From NCBI GenBank assembly GCA_034638255.1, contig JAWPGT010000014.1, positions 496,001 through 560,000 on the forward strand: a DNA stretch of 64,000 bases, written 5' to 3'. The DNA comes from Coprinus comatus. Lineage: Eukaryota; Basidiomycota; Agaricomycetes; Agaricales; Agaricaceae. The notes under the pieces are model-generated. The model was not told where the DNA came from. It ran no database searches and saw nothing but the letters and a program-made list of their open reading frames with translations. How positions within the stretch are numbered: position 1 is the stretch's first letter; every line of letters starts with the position of its first letter. Both the position numbers and the translations under genes were made by a program. Of this stretch, positions 45,366 through 55,788 are shown piece by piece.

Positions 45366-47466
45366 ATGACAGCTAATGCCCACGTCGACGAGGAGACTCC
45401 TTTGCTCCAACAAAAGAAAAAAACACCTTTGCCATGGTTCCAGTTTTCTCTCATTCTGTTTCTCCAACTGGGTGAACCTCTGACCTCGCAGGTCATCTAT
45501 CCCTTTGCTCCCCAGGTGCGCATATATCCATCACCTGAACCAGAAAATTTCACTGAAAATTTTAATGACTCACCTAGCTTATCCGAGACCTGGGCATTAC
45601 CGGGGGCAATGAGAGTAAAGTGGGATATTATGTCGGCATTATGGTACGTCCCACATCCCAAATGCGTGATATCCTACGTACTTACTGATTCTGATAGCAA
45701 TCCTTGTTCTTCCTCACGCAAGCATTTACAGTCTTGCACTGGAGTCGCATATCAGATCGAGTCGGCCGTAAACCTGTCATCCTGACCGGTCTGGCTGGTT
45801 TGTCAATGTCAATGTACTGTTTCGGCTTGTCCAGGACTTTCTGGGGAGCGGTCCTAAGGTGCGCTATAAATGCTTTTCGATCCACTTCACACAAATTTCT
45901 CATTGTCTTCCCTTCTTGATGACAGCCGAGCCCTGAATGGCGCTCTAAGTATGTATAGTGGTTCTCTTGCCGCTGATAACATTGCCGACTTACTGATCAT
46001 TCGATTTTTCTAGATGGAAACATCGGGGTCATCAAAAGGTATGTCTCTGCCGTCGAGGCCAGGGTTTGAATGGGTTCTGACTAACATATGTGACAGCATG
46101 ATGGCAGAAATAACTGACTCTTCGAATATATCCCAGGTAGGTAACAGATAGGCCTATTAATATCTTGTCAGTTTGACCGACTCCTGTTTACAGGCATATG
46201 CTTACATGCCGATCGCGTGGTCCACGGGAGGAACTGTGAGCAGATAGCTATTTCAACACCTCTATGTCAACACTGACGCCTCAAATTGGTAGCTTGGACC
46301 CATTATTGGAGGTACACTGGCTCGACCTGCCGATCGATTTCCTTCCTTGTTTGGGAATAACGAATTTTTGAAGAAATACCCCTATTTTCTGCCTTGTGCT
46401 GTTCCCGCGACGTATACTCTTGGTGCTTGGTTCGTTACTTACCTGTTTTTGAAAGAAACTGTAAAGAACCCCGTTCCTATACGGTCGCTTTTCAAATCTG
46501 GAAAAGAGAAGCATACTCGTGTGGATTCGAACGACTCAATTGCGACTCTCTGCGAAACCGATGAAAAACCTCTCTCATTACGAGCTCTCTTAACGTTCCC
46601 TGTTGTCATTTCTGGAACGAATTATGCTTGCCTATCTCTAGTGGACATCGCATTCCGTGCCATTCAACCTGTTTACTTTGCTACCCCCGTGGAATATGGT
46701 GGGCTTGGATTAAGTCCACCTACAATTGGGAAAATCATGTCTACTTTTGGTATACTCAACGGATGCTTCCAGGTGTTCTTCTTTGCGAAGATTCATGATT
46801 ATTGGGGTTCGAAACGTGTATTTATGTCTGGTATTGCAGCTGCGATACCGTTATTTCTTTCATTCCCTTTGATAACCTACCTCGTTAAAACTCAAGGATT
46901 CACCCTTACTCTTTGGACTGCGGTTGGAGCTCAAATCCTATTATCAATTATGCCAAGCTTGTCATACGGTACGCCACTGTGAGATGATGATGACTCAACT
47001 TTATCGTCGGCACTTTTATCAGTGTGTATCTATACGGCGCTAAAATCTTCTTATCAGGCGCTATCTTCATCTTTATTACAGCTGCGTCGCCTAATAGGGC
47101 TTCACTTGGTGCCACAAATGGATTATGCCAGGTTCGTTTTTTGTCTTTTTTTAATTTTTCTTTCCTATTGTTTGCTTTGGGCCGAATCCGATTCAATTCG
47201 TGATTCGTGATTTTTTTTGCGTGTGTGGCCAAGGAAATTGAAATCGTGACTGATGGTGGAATGTGATTCTTTTTCTTTTTCTTCAGGTCGCAGTCAGTGT
47301 GATGAGAGCAATAGGTCCAGCTGCGGCTAACTCATTGTTCTCACTTTCGATAGAGAAAAAATATCTCGGTGGAAATCTAGTTTATTATATTTTGATGGTT
47401 ATAGCTGGAATATCTCTTTTCATAGCTTCTACTCTCCCTAGCTCTATGATAACAGCAAAGATGTAG
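45366..47466 (+). CDS. MFS transporter 2, DHA1/ZIF1-like
   Basis: Ten exons, 45366..45515, 45578..45643, 45698..45858, 45926..45948, 46014..46038, 46097..46136, 46194..46235, 46293..46968, 47058..47131 and 47287..47466, give 478 residues in one frame, with micro-exons of 23 and 25 nt. The start is MTANAHVDEETPLLQ. LFLQLGEPLTSQVIYPF, SDRVGRKPVILTG (loop-2 signature), RALNGALNGNIGVIKSMMAE, ITDSSNISQ and PVEYGGLGLSPPTIG match the order of motifs in the transporter at 4023-5970. The central cytoplasmic loop is shorter. It has more introns than the paralogue, so the duplication is old or introns were lost in the other copy. The substrate is unknown. Confidence 0.92.
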
Positions 47467-47829
47467 GTATAGCTGTAATAAGGACAGCTTTTATATCGCC
47501 TCATTAACAGCTATTCATATATACTATAGTCGGGTGTCGGTCGTGAAAGCCCCTGTACCTAAATAGGGTTTGAACCTTGTAACGATTGTGTGTGGCTATC
47601 CGAAATGACCTAGGGAGAGGGGAAAGAACCAAATAAAACCAAACACGGGTGCCTGTGTAGCGTACTGCCACGATTGTGCCGGGGGCTTTATTACCCTTTC
47701 TCTCCTACCACCACCAGCAACACACGTACAGTTGTTTCCCTCACATCTCCCCCTTTACATACACAAAATCTCTTCTCTCTTTCTCTCTCTTTCTCTTCAT
47801 CCCAAAATTACAAGGATCAAATACAGACA

Positions 47830-49512
47830 ATGTCGTCGTTTACGGCGCTGATGGCACTTTCTGCTTCTAAAACTCAGGAGCAGAATAATTTGGCACAGAA
47901 TGCTCTTAGAGAACGACAGAGAAAGGAACAATTACAAAGAAAACAACAAGCGGAGAGGGAAGCTAAAGAAAGAGAAATAGCTACTAAAATTCGATTGAAA
48001 CATTTTGAAGATGAAAGGAAAGAGCAAGAGAGACAAAAGAAAAGAGAGGATGAATTGAGAATGAAAGAAGAGATTTTACAGAAGAGGAAAGAGGCACAAT
48101 TGAATACTTTGCTTTATGGAAAGAAGGCACCACCAAATAAAGGAGGAGGGGGGAATGGTACCAGCTTGTCATCATCAGCTGGAGGAGGAGGTTCAGGAGG
48201 AAATGGTAATTCAAAGGAGAAGAGGCGAACACAGGATGTTGATGATAAAGGTTCACCGCCGCCTGGTCTCGCTTTGACTCGTGAGGAACTTCGGGAAAGG
48301 AAGGAACAAGCTGCTTTGAAGAGGTTATATGGTTCTACAAAGAGGTCAACAACCATGACTACCACACATTCTTACTCTAAGCATGGTAGACGATTACCTG
48401 GTGGTGCCGTTGATGTCATGACTACTGTCACACCAAGTTCCGACTCGTTGTCTGGAAGGAGCGTCAAAGACCGCATTGCAGCTATGCCGAACACGTTGTT
48501 GAAATTGAATCAGAATAAACGAGATACGAGGACTATCGATGAAATCATGACGGATATTCAGAGGAAAAAGGAAGGAAAGGTGTTAGCTGGTGATGAAGCT
48601 AAATCTTTTGATGATTGGTTCTCAACAAAGAAATCTGAACCTATCAAGAAAGTTAGACCTCCAACAGCGTCACCGGCTAATTCTGGGAATAATACACCAA
48701 CTCCTGGTGAGTATATTGATTCTGATAAGTGGGGTTTTTTTCCCGCAAACTAATTTACATTGTCTTTCCTTTCCTTGAAGTATCCTCTCAATCCTCGGCG
48801 GCTAAAAAACCTCAAACGTCTACTTCAGCTTCCAAGGTTCCCTCGGTGAAAAGTTCCGTAATGAAGACTCCTATCTCCAAAGTATCTAGTTCCTTGTCAC
48901 AAAAGGCATCCAATGGTTCTCGGTCAGGATCGTACGATAAACCAGCGCATTCCAAATCCACACAATCGTCTAAATCTAAAGGTTCATATGACCGTGAACG
49001 TGAACGTGAACGTGAATTAGAGAGGCGAGATAGAGATAGAGAAAGGGAACGGGACAGGGAACGAGAGAGAGAAAGAGATCGTTATGGTAGTTCCCGTCCT
49101 TCAGCACCCTCACAGAAGAAACGTCCTCGATCAGAAAGTCGTTCTGAATCCCGTTACCTAAAAGGAGAGCAATTGAAGATGACCTTTCAACTGATATTCG
49201 TTCATCAATTTGGGGTATGTTCGGCAGACAACGAGATCGTTATGTTGGGATGGATGTGTATAGTGATGACGAAGATATGGAAGCTGATGCTCTTGTATTG
49301 GAACGTGAAGAGAAATTAAGGTTAGGCATCATTTGTCTGTCCCTTTTGTGGATAATCTTTGCTGATGTGTGCCGTTTTTTTTCCGTTGTGGAAATAGTGC
49401 GCGACTTGCAAAGAAGGAAGACTTGGTTGCTCTAGAGCAAGAGAAGAGACATGAAGAGGAGAAGAGGAGGCGTAAGAAAGAAAAAGAACGGCAAGCCCGC
49501 TCGGGGCTTTGA
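47830..49512 (+). CDS. SPT2: SPT2 chromatin protein, with an apparent one-base frame break
   Basis: SPT2 is an H3-H4-binding chaperone working with transcribed chromatin. The start MSSFTALMALSASKTQEQN leads into a long charged coiled coil (NALRERQRKEQLQRKQQ), a Gly-rich linker, TREELRERKEQAALKRLYG and a basic Arg/Glu repeat (about 48980-49080). The signature C-terminal domain reads SSIWGMFGRQRDRYVGMDVY, then SDDEDMEADALVLEREE, and after an intron ARLAKKEDLVALEQEKRHEE to a stop at 49512. Between SESRSESR (about 49154) and the domain start PKRRAIEDDLSTDIR the frame must shift by one base (lesion about 49154-49157). The only alternatives are short introns with poor donors (GTCCTC or GTCGTT) ending TTGAAG. 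I infer a missing base, either in the assembly or real. Confidence 0.88.
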
Positions 49513-51384
49513 ACTTGTTCTTTTCTTTTGACGTTTCTGCAGCTGAATGCCCTTTTTTCTCTCTCTTCATCCTTTTCCCTCTCGCTGTGTGTCACCTTCC
49601 CCTACTCTATTCGCTCTTTCCACCATCTTATTTTTTTTTGTGGTTCAATCTCATGCTCTCTTTGGTTTTCTCGAATCGAACTCTTCAACAGTAACGGATG
49701 GACACAAACACAAGCACAAGCACAAACCTACCTATGCGCGTGCCTGCTTCGGACCTTAATGGACAGGATAATAACAACACTCATATCTATCCAAGGAATT
49801 TTTCACTTAGGAGACACCCTCAGACTATTGCAAACCTTCTATTTCAATGTTTTCCTCATCACTGCTTTTTTGTTTGCAATTCCCTTTTGATAAAGCTATA
49901 TTGGATTTTGCATGCACACACAAATTTACTAGTTTCCTCTTCCCGTTCTTCCAATCTTTTTTTTTTCTTTCATGCCAACATTTGCAACATACATGCAACA
50001 CATACACAACACAATATGCAATACCACAAATATCCCATTCTATTTTATTTGAAGCCTCACAAATTCATACACCCAACACCAATATCACCTTCAATAAAGA
50101 CTCACTCACCTTTCACCTCTTTCACTCAATTGTTCCTCACTACCTTTTCCTTTTCTCGCTAGTCCTCAATGTTATTATATACAATTCTCCATCGCAATCG
50201 CAATCGTGGTTCCCACTCTCGATTGCGTCGGTACATAGATATTATCATGTTGTCCTCTTCCTCCGCTTCCGCTTCTGTTTGTCTCGGTCTCCACACCATC
50301 ATGCATCACACATTCCCCTTGTTTCTGTTTTTTTTTTTTTTTTCGTAAGTTTTTCATATGCGTTCTGTTCCCTTTTTTTTTTTTTTGATTGTTTTCTTTC
50401 TTCTCTTTTATGTTGTTTTAGTTTTTTTCTTCATAGTTTGAAGATTTGGATTTGCTTCGGTTTTTTTACAGTATGTACACGATTTTTTTTTTCGTTACCT
50501 TTTCTATGTTTAGTTTGTTTGCTTGCTTTTTAATTATCATACTTTTTTTTTTCGTTGGATTGGAAGCTATAGATTGAGTACGGAGGGCGTCTGAAGTTAC
50601 AGATCCATTTTTTAAACATTGAAGCTAAGCGCTAAGCGCTGTGTTTGAAAGCGTGGCGAGCACTTACTTTTTCGTTTACAGTTTTTTTTTTTTTGTTTCA
50701 GTGTAGTATTGTACTGTACGTAGATAGATTGTTTATGCTAATATATTCAATTGTTCATTGTTTGACATTTACGTTCAGACTGGTCGTTTCTGTGGTGAAT
50801 ATTAAATGGATTTTTTTGGTCGCTTATTGGTAGCCATTTGTTTTTGTTCAAAAAATTAAAGACGTTGCAAGTTCCAAGATGCAAGAGATGGTATTTAATA
50901 TACAAAAAGAAACTTGGTATAACTTGGGTACACTGGATATGTTCCTACGAATTTCACTTCTTTTCTAAATTATACAGTTACCGCTCTACATTTTGAGAAA
51001 CACATGGCAAAAAGAAAAGGTAATTATAGAATTTTGACAATCCAGACTCCTTCCAAGTCCACAGAATGCTATACTATTATATATTTACTGTGGACTGGGA
51101 AAGGAGTTTGAATTCAATCCATCATTCTCATTCATTACCCCCTAAATGAACCCATGTCGTTATTTTATTTTATTTTTTAGGGAAGACGATTCAGTGAACT
51201 CGAAGTAGTTCCAAAGAGGTTGGTTGGGATTAGGATTAGGAAGAACTTTGACGGTGAAGATCGTAGATATGTCTCAAGTTGATGTTAAGAGCAAAATGAC
51301 GTTTACAAAATCTCTCGGGTCTCTCTTCAAGTTTTATATCATCTTGCGTGCATTGGGTTTGTGACTGTGATAGCTAAATTGAAA
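49513..51384 (+). other. Long pyrimidine-rich tract downstream of SPT2
   Basis: Nearly 1.9 kb without a credible gene. From about 49510 to 50720 the plus strand is extremely rich in T and C, with many runs of 8-16 T. It gives artificial Phe/Ser/Leu-rich open frames, including one of 228 codons at 49847-50533. It could be the long 3' untranslated region of SPT2 or a decayed A-rich insertion read from the other strand. Confidence 0.55.
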
Positions 51385-52521
51385 TTATAGTAATTCATTG
51401 TTCTGGAAATAACCGAAAGAAAAAAAAAAAACCCACCTTGTATGTTGAGTGATTACTGGTATCATCATCATCTTGTGGGTACTGTTGATGAAATTGAATC
51501 GGTGTCGAAGTCTGTAGCGGAAATGATGTGAAAGCCTCGGTACTTTCACCACCATTGTCTTGTACTAATGGTGTTTGAATCGTAGTCGTTGTCTCAGATG
51601 CAATTTGTATTGATGGTACTTTGTTTGATTGTTTGTTGACCCTACATGAGTTGCCTGTGTGGCGAAAGAAACAAGCCCAAGCATAAAGCATTGCTTTTTC
51701 CATAATTCCTTCATTTGCGGATAACAGTGGGTAGTGATGGCCGATCTACCCATAGCTTCATATTTAATAAATAATAAAATAAGAAACGAACGGCTTGTTC
51801 TTACCTCTTCACACACTCGAACCCATTCATTCGGTTGTTGTAGTAGGGTCTTGTTTACATCGAGGATGAGAGTGATTTGTTTAATATCCGTCTGGAAGGA
51901 ACTGAGTAAAGGAACTGTACTTTGTAGAAGTTGCATGATTCTAGTTACCTCAAGTTCGTCGATATTTATCGGCAGCCCTGCCTGTTCAATCCCATGTTGC
52001 AGTACCTTCCCAGATTTGTAGGTGCTGCAATGCATACTATTGTCACCGTCTGGTAGTGGGTAGTATCGTCCATATGTGAACAGTTTATTTAATCGTATTT
52101 TGACTCCTAAGTTGTGCTTTTTGAAGCTGCCTTTACGTTGAGAGAAATAAGCCCGGGCATATCTCATTGATTCCATCATAATTCGTTCATTCGTAGATAA
52201 CAATGGATAACGGCGGCCAATCTGACATGGATGTTCGATTTAACACAATTATGAAACAGAAGTTCAGATGATTCGTGCTTACCTCTTCACACACCTGGGC
52301 CAATTTATGAGGTTGTTCCCTTGCAGGTTTGTTCAAATCGAGGATTAAACAAATTTGCTTGATATCGTTCTGCGAATAAAACTTGTACGTCAGTCAACAG
52401 TACTAGAAGTGTGATTCTAATCTAGTAATAGTACCTGAAATTCATCGATATTGATTTCAATGCCTGCTTGTTCAATCTGGTGTTGTACTTGACGCAAATT
52501 CTGGTAGATGGAACCAGTCAT
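51385..52521 (-). CDS. Modular-family protein 2 (two tandem modules fused in frame)
   Basis: Six exons, complement(51385..51402, 51437..51745, 51805..51891, 51949..52221, 52283..52369, 52435..52521), give 286 residues, all introns phase 0. Module one is VQHQIEQAGIEINIDEFQ, then NDIKQICLILDLNKPAREQP ending QVCEE, then IGRRYPLLSTNE with MRYARAYFSQRKG. Without a stop the third exon runs into module two: VLQHGIEQAGLPINIDELE, TDIKQITLILDVNKTLLQQP ending RVCEE, then IGHHYPLLSANEGIME with MLYAWACFFRH. The exons of 29 codons are the same size in both modules. The tail is Thr/Gln-rich. No catalytic motif or known domain is recognised. It is the middle of a head-to-tail cluster with the genes at 52849 and 54218. 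Confidence 0.75.
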
Positions 52522-52640
52522 TGGTACTTTAACACGGGCTGTGTATGTGAGGGACTGAAATAGGCAGGTAACTCGTACACCTTTGAAGTTATTATAGTCT
52601 AGTAACTCATGACTTCGGGCTTTGATTTGCGTGAATTTCC

Positions 52641-52648
52641 CTTTTATA
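52641..52648 (-). promoter_or_regulatory. TATA-like box upstream of modular-family gene 2
   Basis: TATAAAAG on the minus strand, about 120 bp before the ATG at 52521. The motif is good, but the spacing is long unless the leader is longer than usual. Confidence 0.4.
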
Positions 52649-52848
52649 TTGTACAACAAATCTCAGATACTAGTATCGTGACGTATTATACGATTTCATC
52701 GACATCACCAACAGACAAAAAGGAGATCAAGAATACTGTAGCTTGCAGAGTATTACTACTAGTTGTAGTCTTTTCTTCGAAGTTTCAAAACAATTCATTC
52801 TATTCTATATGTCACTCCCACGAGCTGCATGGCGCAATGCATAGATCA

Positions 52849-53801
52849 TCAGCCTTGGTTGAGTGGAGACAATTCAGTTTTTCTCATATTTTTGAAAATA
52901 GACCTGGCATTTGGGTTATGATTTGAGCATAGCCGACAATCTTCACAAACGTCGTCTTCATCATCGAACTCGAGGCGAGCATCATATCTATGACCTGCAA
53001 ATAAACCTTCATCTGCAAAAATGCTGGACCGGATCCTCCACTTTTTGTACGGCTAAATCATGGATGTGTGTTTGTAAGTATTCTCCTCAAATAAATGTTA
53101 ATATTGAATTACTAGTACCTCTCCGATTATTTGTACTTCGTTCGAGATAGTATTAGGTTTGATCGTTGGTATACGAGAAAGTAGTTCTTCTGTGGTTGAA
53201 GTCAAGACTTGAAGAGGTCGGTCAGAACCGTCCTCAATGTGAAGCTGGCAATATCCATAGTTAACTTGAAATAGACTATGTCAGTTATGGGTACTCACAT
53301 TTGGGCTAGACTGCTGAGCCGCATTGGCGACATTTGGAGTTTGGCGGTTCTCGGCTCGAGGCCTTTCCATCATTTTCAATATCTCCAGGTTCTTCTTCAT
53401 CCTTTTATTGGGCTCACGTCGAATATCGCTGAAATGTGCCCGTGAATACGACATCACTAGCCTCAAAGTAGCCTCATTTTCAGGTGTTGAGAGCCTTGGA
53501 TACAGACCGCGGACCTAGTTTTGATTAATATTATATTCAACAAGAGTCGTTAGTCTCACCTCTTTTTTTATTTTACTCAGTTCATAATTTTGGATTTTGG
53601 CAGGGCGGTAAACATCCAAGTGTAAGCGAGTCAATTTTTGAATATGTTTCTGGAAGAAATGAAATAGTGATTAATCGGCGACGAACACAATTAAGGCAAT
53701 AAATTTCCAACCGTGAGCTCCTCTATGTCGCCTTGCGTAAAGCCGGCTACACCGAGTGCCTGCTGCATTTTTTGTCGGGTGCGTACTTTATACGCTGGCA
53801 T
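52849..53801 (-). CDS. Modular-family protein 3 (single module, C-terminal Cys cluster)
   Basis: Five exons, complement(52849..53052, 53119..53244, 53299..53514, 53560..53649, 53712..53801), give 241 residues, all introns phase 0. Exon 1 (30 codons) has KMQQALGVAGFTQGDIEELT. Exon 2 (30 codons) has IQKLTRLHLDVYRPAK. Exon 3 opens VRGLYPRLSTPENEA with LVMSYSRAHFSDIRREP, matching the third module exon of its relatives. Later exons carry LHIEDGSDRPLQVLTSTTEE and a last exon with RYDARLEFDDEDDVCEDC, then RLCSNHNPNA, a compact Cys-x2-Cys-x3-Cys arrangement that might bind metal (inference). The function is unknown. The start is the first ATG after an in-frame-free leader. Confidence 0.72.
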
Positions 53802-54217
53802 TATGCTGTGACTTGGTTGAGGGGTGAGTGGTTTTGTCGAACTGCTGAAGGTTTCTGAAAGGGCGTTCAAATCTCAACAGTGGAGCGCCTAGTAGATATA
53901 GTAATGTGTATTTAACGGTGTAGTTTTAGATTGAGTTACACTTACCGTGCAGCGTTGCCTCATGGTCATGGAAATCGAAGCTGGAAGGTTCAAACAATTC
54001 AATTTCAATTGTTCTACGAGGAGCCTTAGAATCGGAAACTTCGGGTTCAAGTGCTTCTATTTACTTGGCTTTTGTTGTTAATGAGTAATATAAGGCCCTA
54101 AATTGAACAGCTATTGAGACAATAATGGTCACACTGAATATCCCACTATAGTTTACATACGATTTGACATCATGAGCAACAGAACCTGTTGACTGGTATA
54201 CGCCACCGATACTCCGC
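53802..54217 (-). other. Spacer with a spliced, coding-like orphan exon
   Basis: On the minus strand an open stretch at about 53949-54061 reads EALEPEVSDSKAPRRTIEIE and ends at a good donor (GTAAGT). A downstream exon from about 53890 continues APLLRFERPFRNLQQFDKTT to a stop just inside the next gene. It could be a 3' extension of the gene at 54218-55225 through an alternative intron, or a leader exon of the gene at 52849-53801 carrying an upstream frame. It has no recognised motif. Confidence 0.4.
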
Positions 54218-55225
54218 TTAAATCAAATCGGGCTTTCCACAAGCTGCATGGCTACTCGGTTCACCTTTTAGCTTGCTAAACACCGATAGAAGATGTCGTT
54301 GGAGGAAGATCGCATCCAGTCGACTAACACCATCCATGTTCCTAAATAGTTCATCTAAATCCGCTTTTGACAATTTAGAGGCCTCTTGAAGATAATCGGC
54401 GTTTCGAAAGCCGACTTTGACAAGACAATCCAATAGATGTATCATGTCCGGCATAGCTGAATGCAAAAAACACCGGACATCATCGATACCCAGGTCATAA
54501 TTATCCCCTTCCAAGACATCACGTTCCGGCTCTTGTTTTATTTTAATAACAGGTTCAGGTTGCCGTGTCGATACTAGTAATCGATTGGTAACTCTTTTGG
54601 AGATTCGAGGGCTCGGGGGAAGAGGTGTGAGAGGACTGATTGTGGACCTTCGAGGGGCTTTCTTGGTTATGGGTTTGGGGTCTGGTGCGCGGCGTTTTGC
54701 AATTTTCACGGTGGCCGTAGGTCGTCCTTTGGATGCACTGGCAACCTGTGTCTGACAGTTGGTTTCACTTTTTAGCTGCTGACTCTTCAACCTATTTGTT
54801 CGACGTTTGTTGAAATAATTCTTCCCATAGCGTGTTCCGAATTGTACGAGTTCATAAGAGAGGTCAGGATAGAGCTTTTGTATCTGTGAGCAGTATCGTG
54901 TGATAATCAAGATGAGTATACATTGATTTTCCGGACCACCATTAGTCTTTACCTGGAGAGATAACCGCTCCTCTGACTCTGGTTGATTCCCTGCGGTTTT
55001 ATCCAGCACAAAGTAATCGTTTGTCAATGTTTTGATGATACCCTATGTAACCCGATTTACACCAATCGGTAAGTGACTTTAACAGTTTCGTTCACGAAAG
55101 TAGCACAAATCCCTGTTACTTACCAGTATGCTCTCCGGATCTGGAACTGCTTTCCCTTCAGTCGAACGATGTGCAGCATAAGATTGGTAAAGTGCAAGGA
55201 ACTGCTCCAATGCTCGACATGTCAT
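54218..55225 (-). CDS. Modular-family protein 4 (single module plus C-terminal SAM-like domain)
   Basis: Three exons, complement(54218..54883, 54953..55042, 55124..55225), give 285 residues, with phase-0 introns. Exon 1 (34 codons) is MTCRALEQFLALYQSYAAHR and on. Exon 2 (30 codons) has IIKTLTNDYFVLDKTAG. Exon 3 begins IQKLYPDLSYELVQFG with TRYGKNYFNKRRTNR, the same Tyr-Pro-x-Leu and aromatic-basic signature as its relatives. A basic, Pro/Thr-rich linker (KAPRRSTISPLTPLPPSP) and an acidic patch precede the C-terminal domain VRCFLHSAMPDMIHLLDCLV, VGFRNADYLQEASKLSKADL and LDAIFLQRHLLSVF. That domain parallels the one in the gene at 43488-44616. The linker looks nuclear-type (inference). The function is unknown. 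Confidence 0.75.
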
Positions 55226-55788
55226 GGCCTTTGCTCAAAGTATTGGGCGATGTCGGGACTCGGAGGACGTGAATTTTAGGGGGTAGACCTTGGTAGTAGT
55301 ACCTTAGTGGAAATAGAAATAGGGTTATGGTATGTATATCCTCTGTACAATCTTGAGCTTGAGCTGAGAACGAAGGGTCGGCTGCAGAGCGTGTGTGCAA
55401 CTATTTTTGGAATAAGATTCAAATATTCTAATTACATAACTTTCCGAAATTGTTTAGCCTCGTGTCAAGGACAGCTCGAATGTGTTAACGTCCAGGTTCA
55501 ACATTCAACATTCAACGTCGCACAGATACAGATTCAAGCTTTCACGCGTTCTGGCATAGAATTTCCAGTCCAGGAATCTAACTTTCCTATCTGAGTGCCC
55601 CTGACTCACACAGTCTGTTCATTATCATTTCGATTAACACATGGAGAAAAAAATTATCAAACAGAGTCTGTGGTATGAAGCTAAAATAGTGACCACCTAA
55701 ACACCGAAAGAAGAAATATCCTAGTCGAATAAAAGCACATATAGTAAGTGACATCAATACAGATAACCCAAAAAATAAAATCCAATAT
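55226..55788. other. Intergenic between modular-family gene 4 and urease
   Basis: About 560 bp, containing the promoter of gene 4 on the left and the 3' flank of urease on the right. No gene or element was recognised. Confidence 0.5.

Noticed and set aside
49847..50533. 228-codon open frame rich in Phe and Ser
   Set aside because: Artefact of the T/C-rich tract, with no motif, no splice context and no plausible protein composition.
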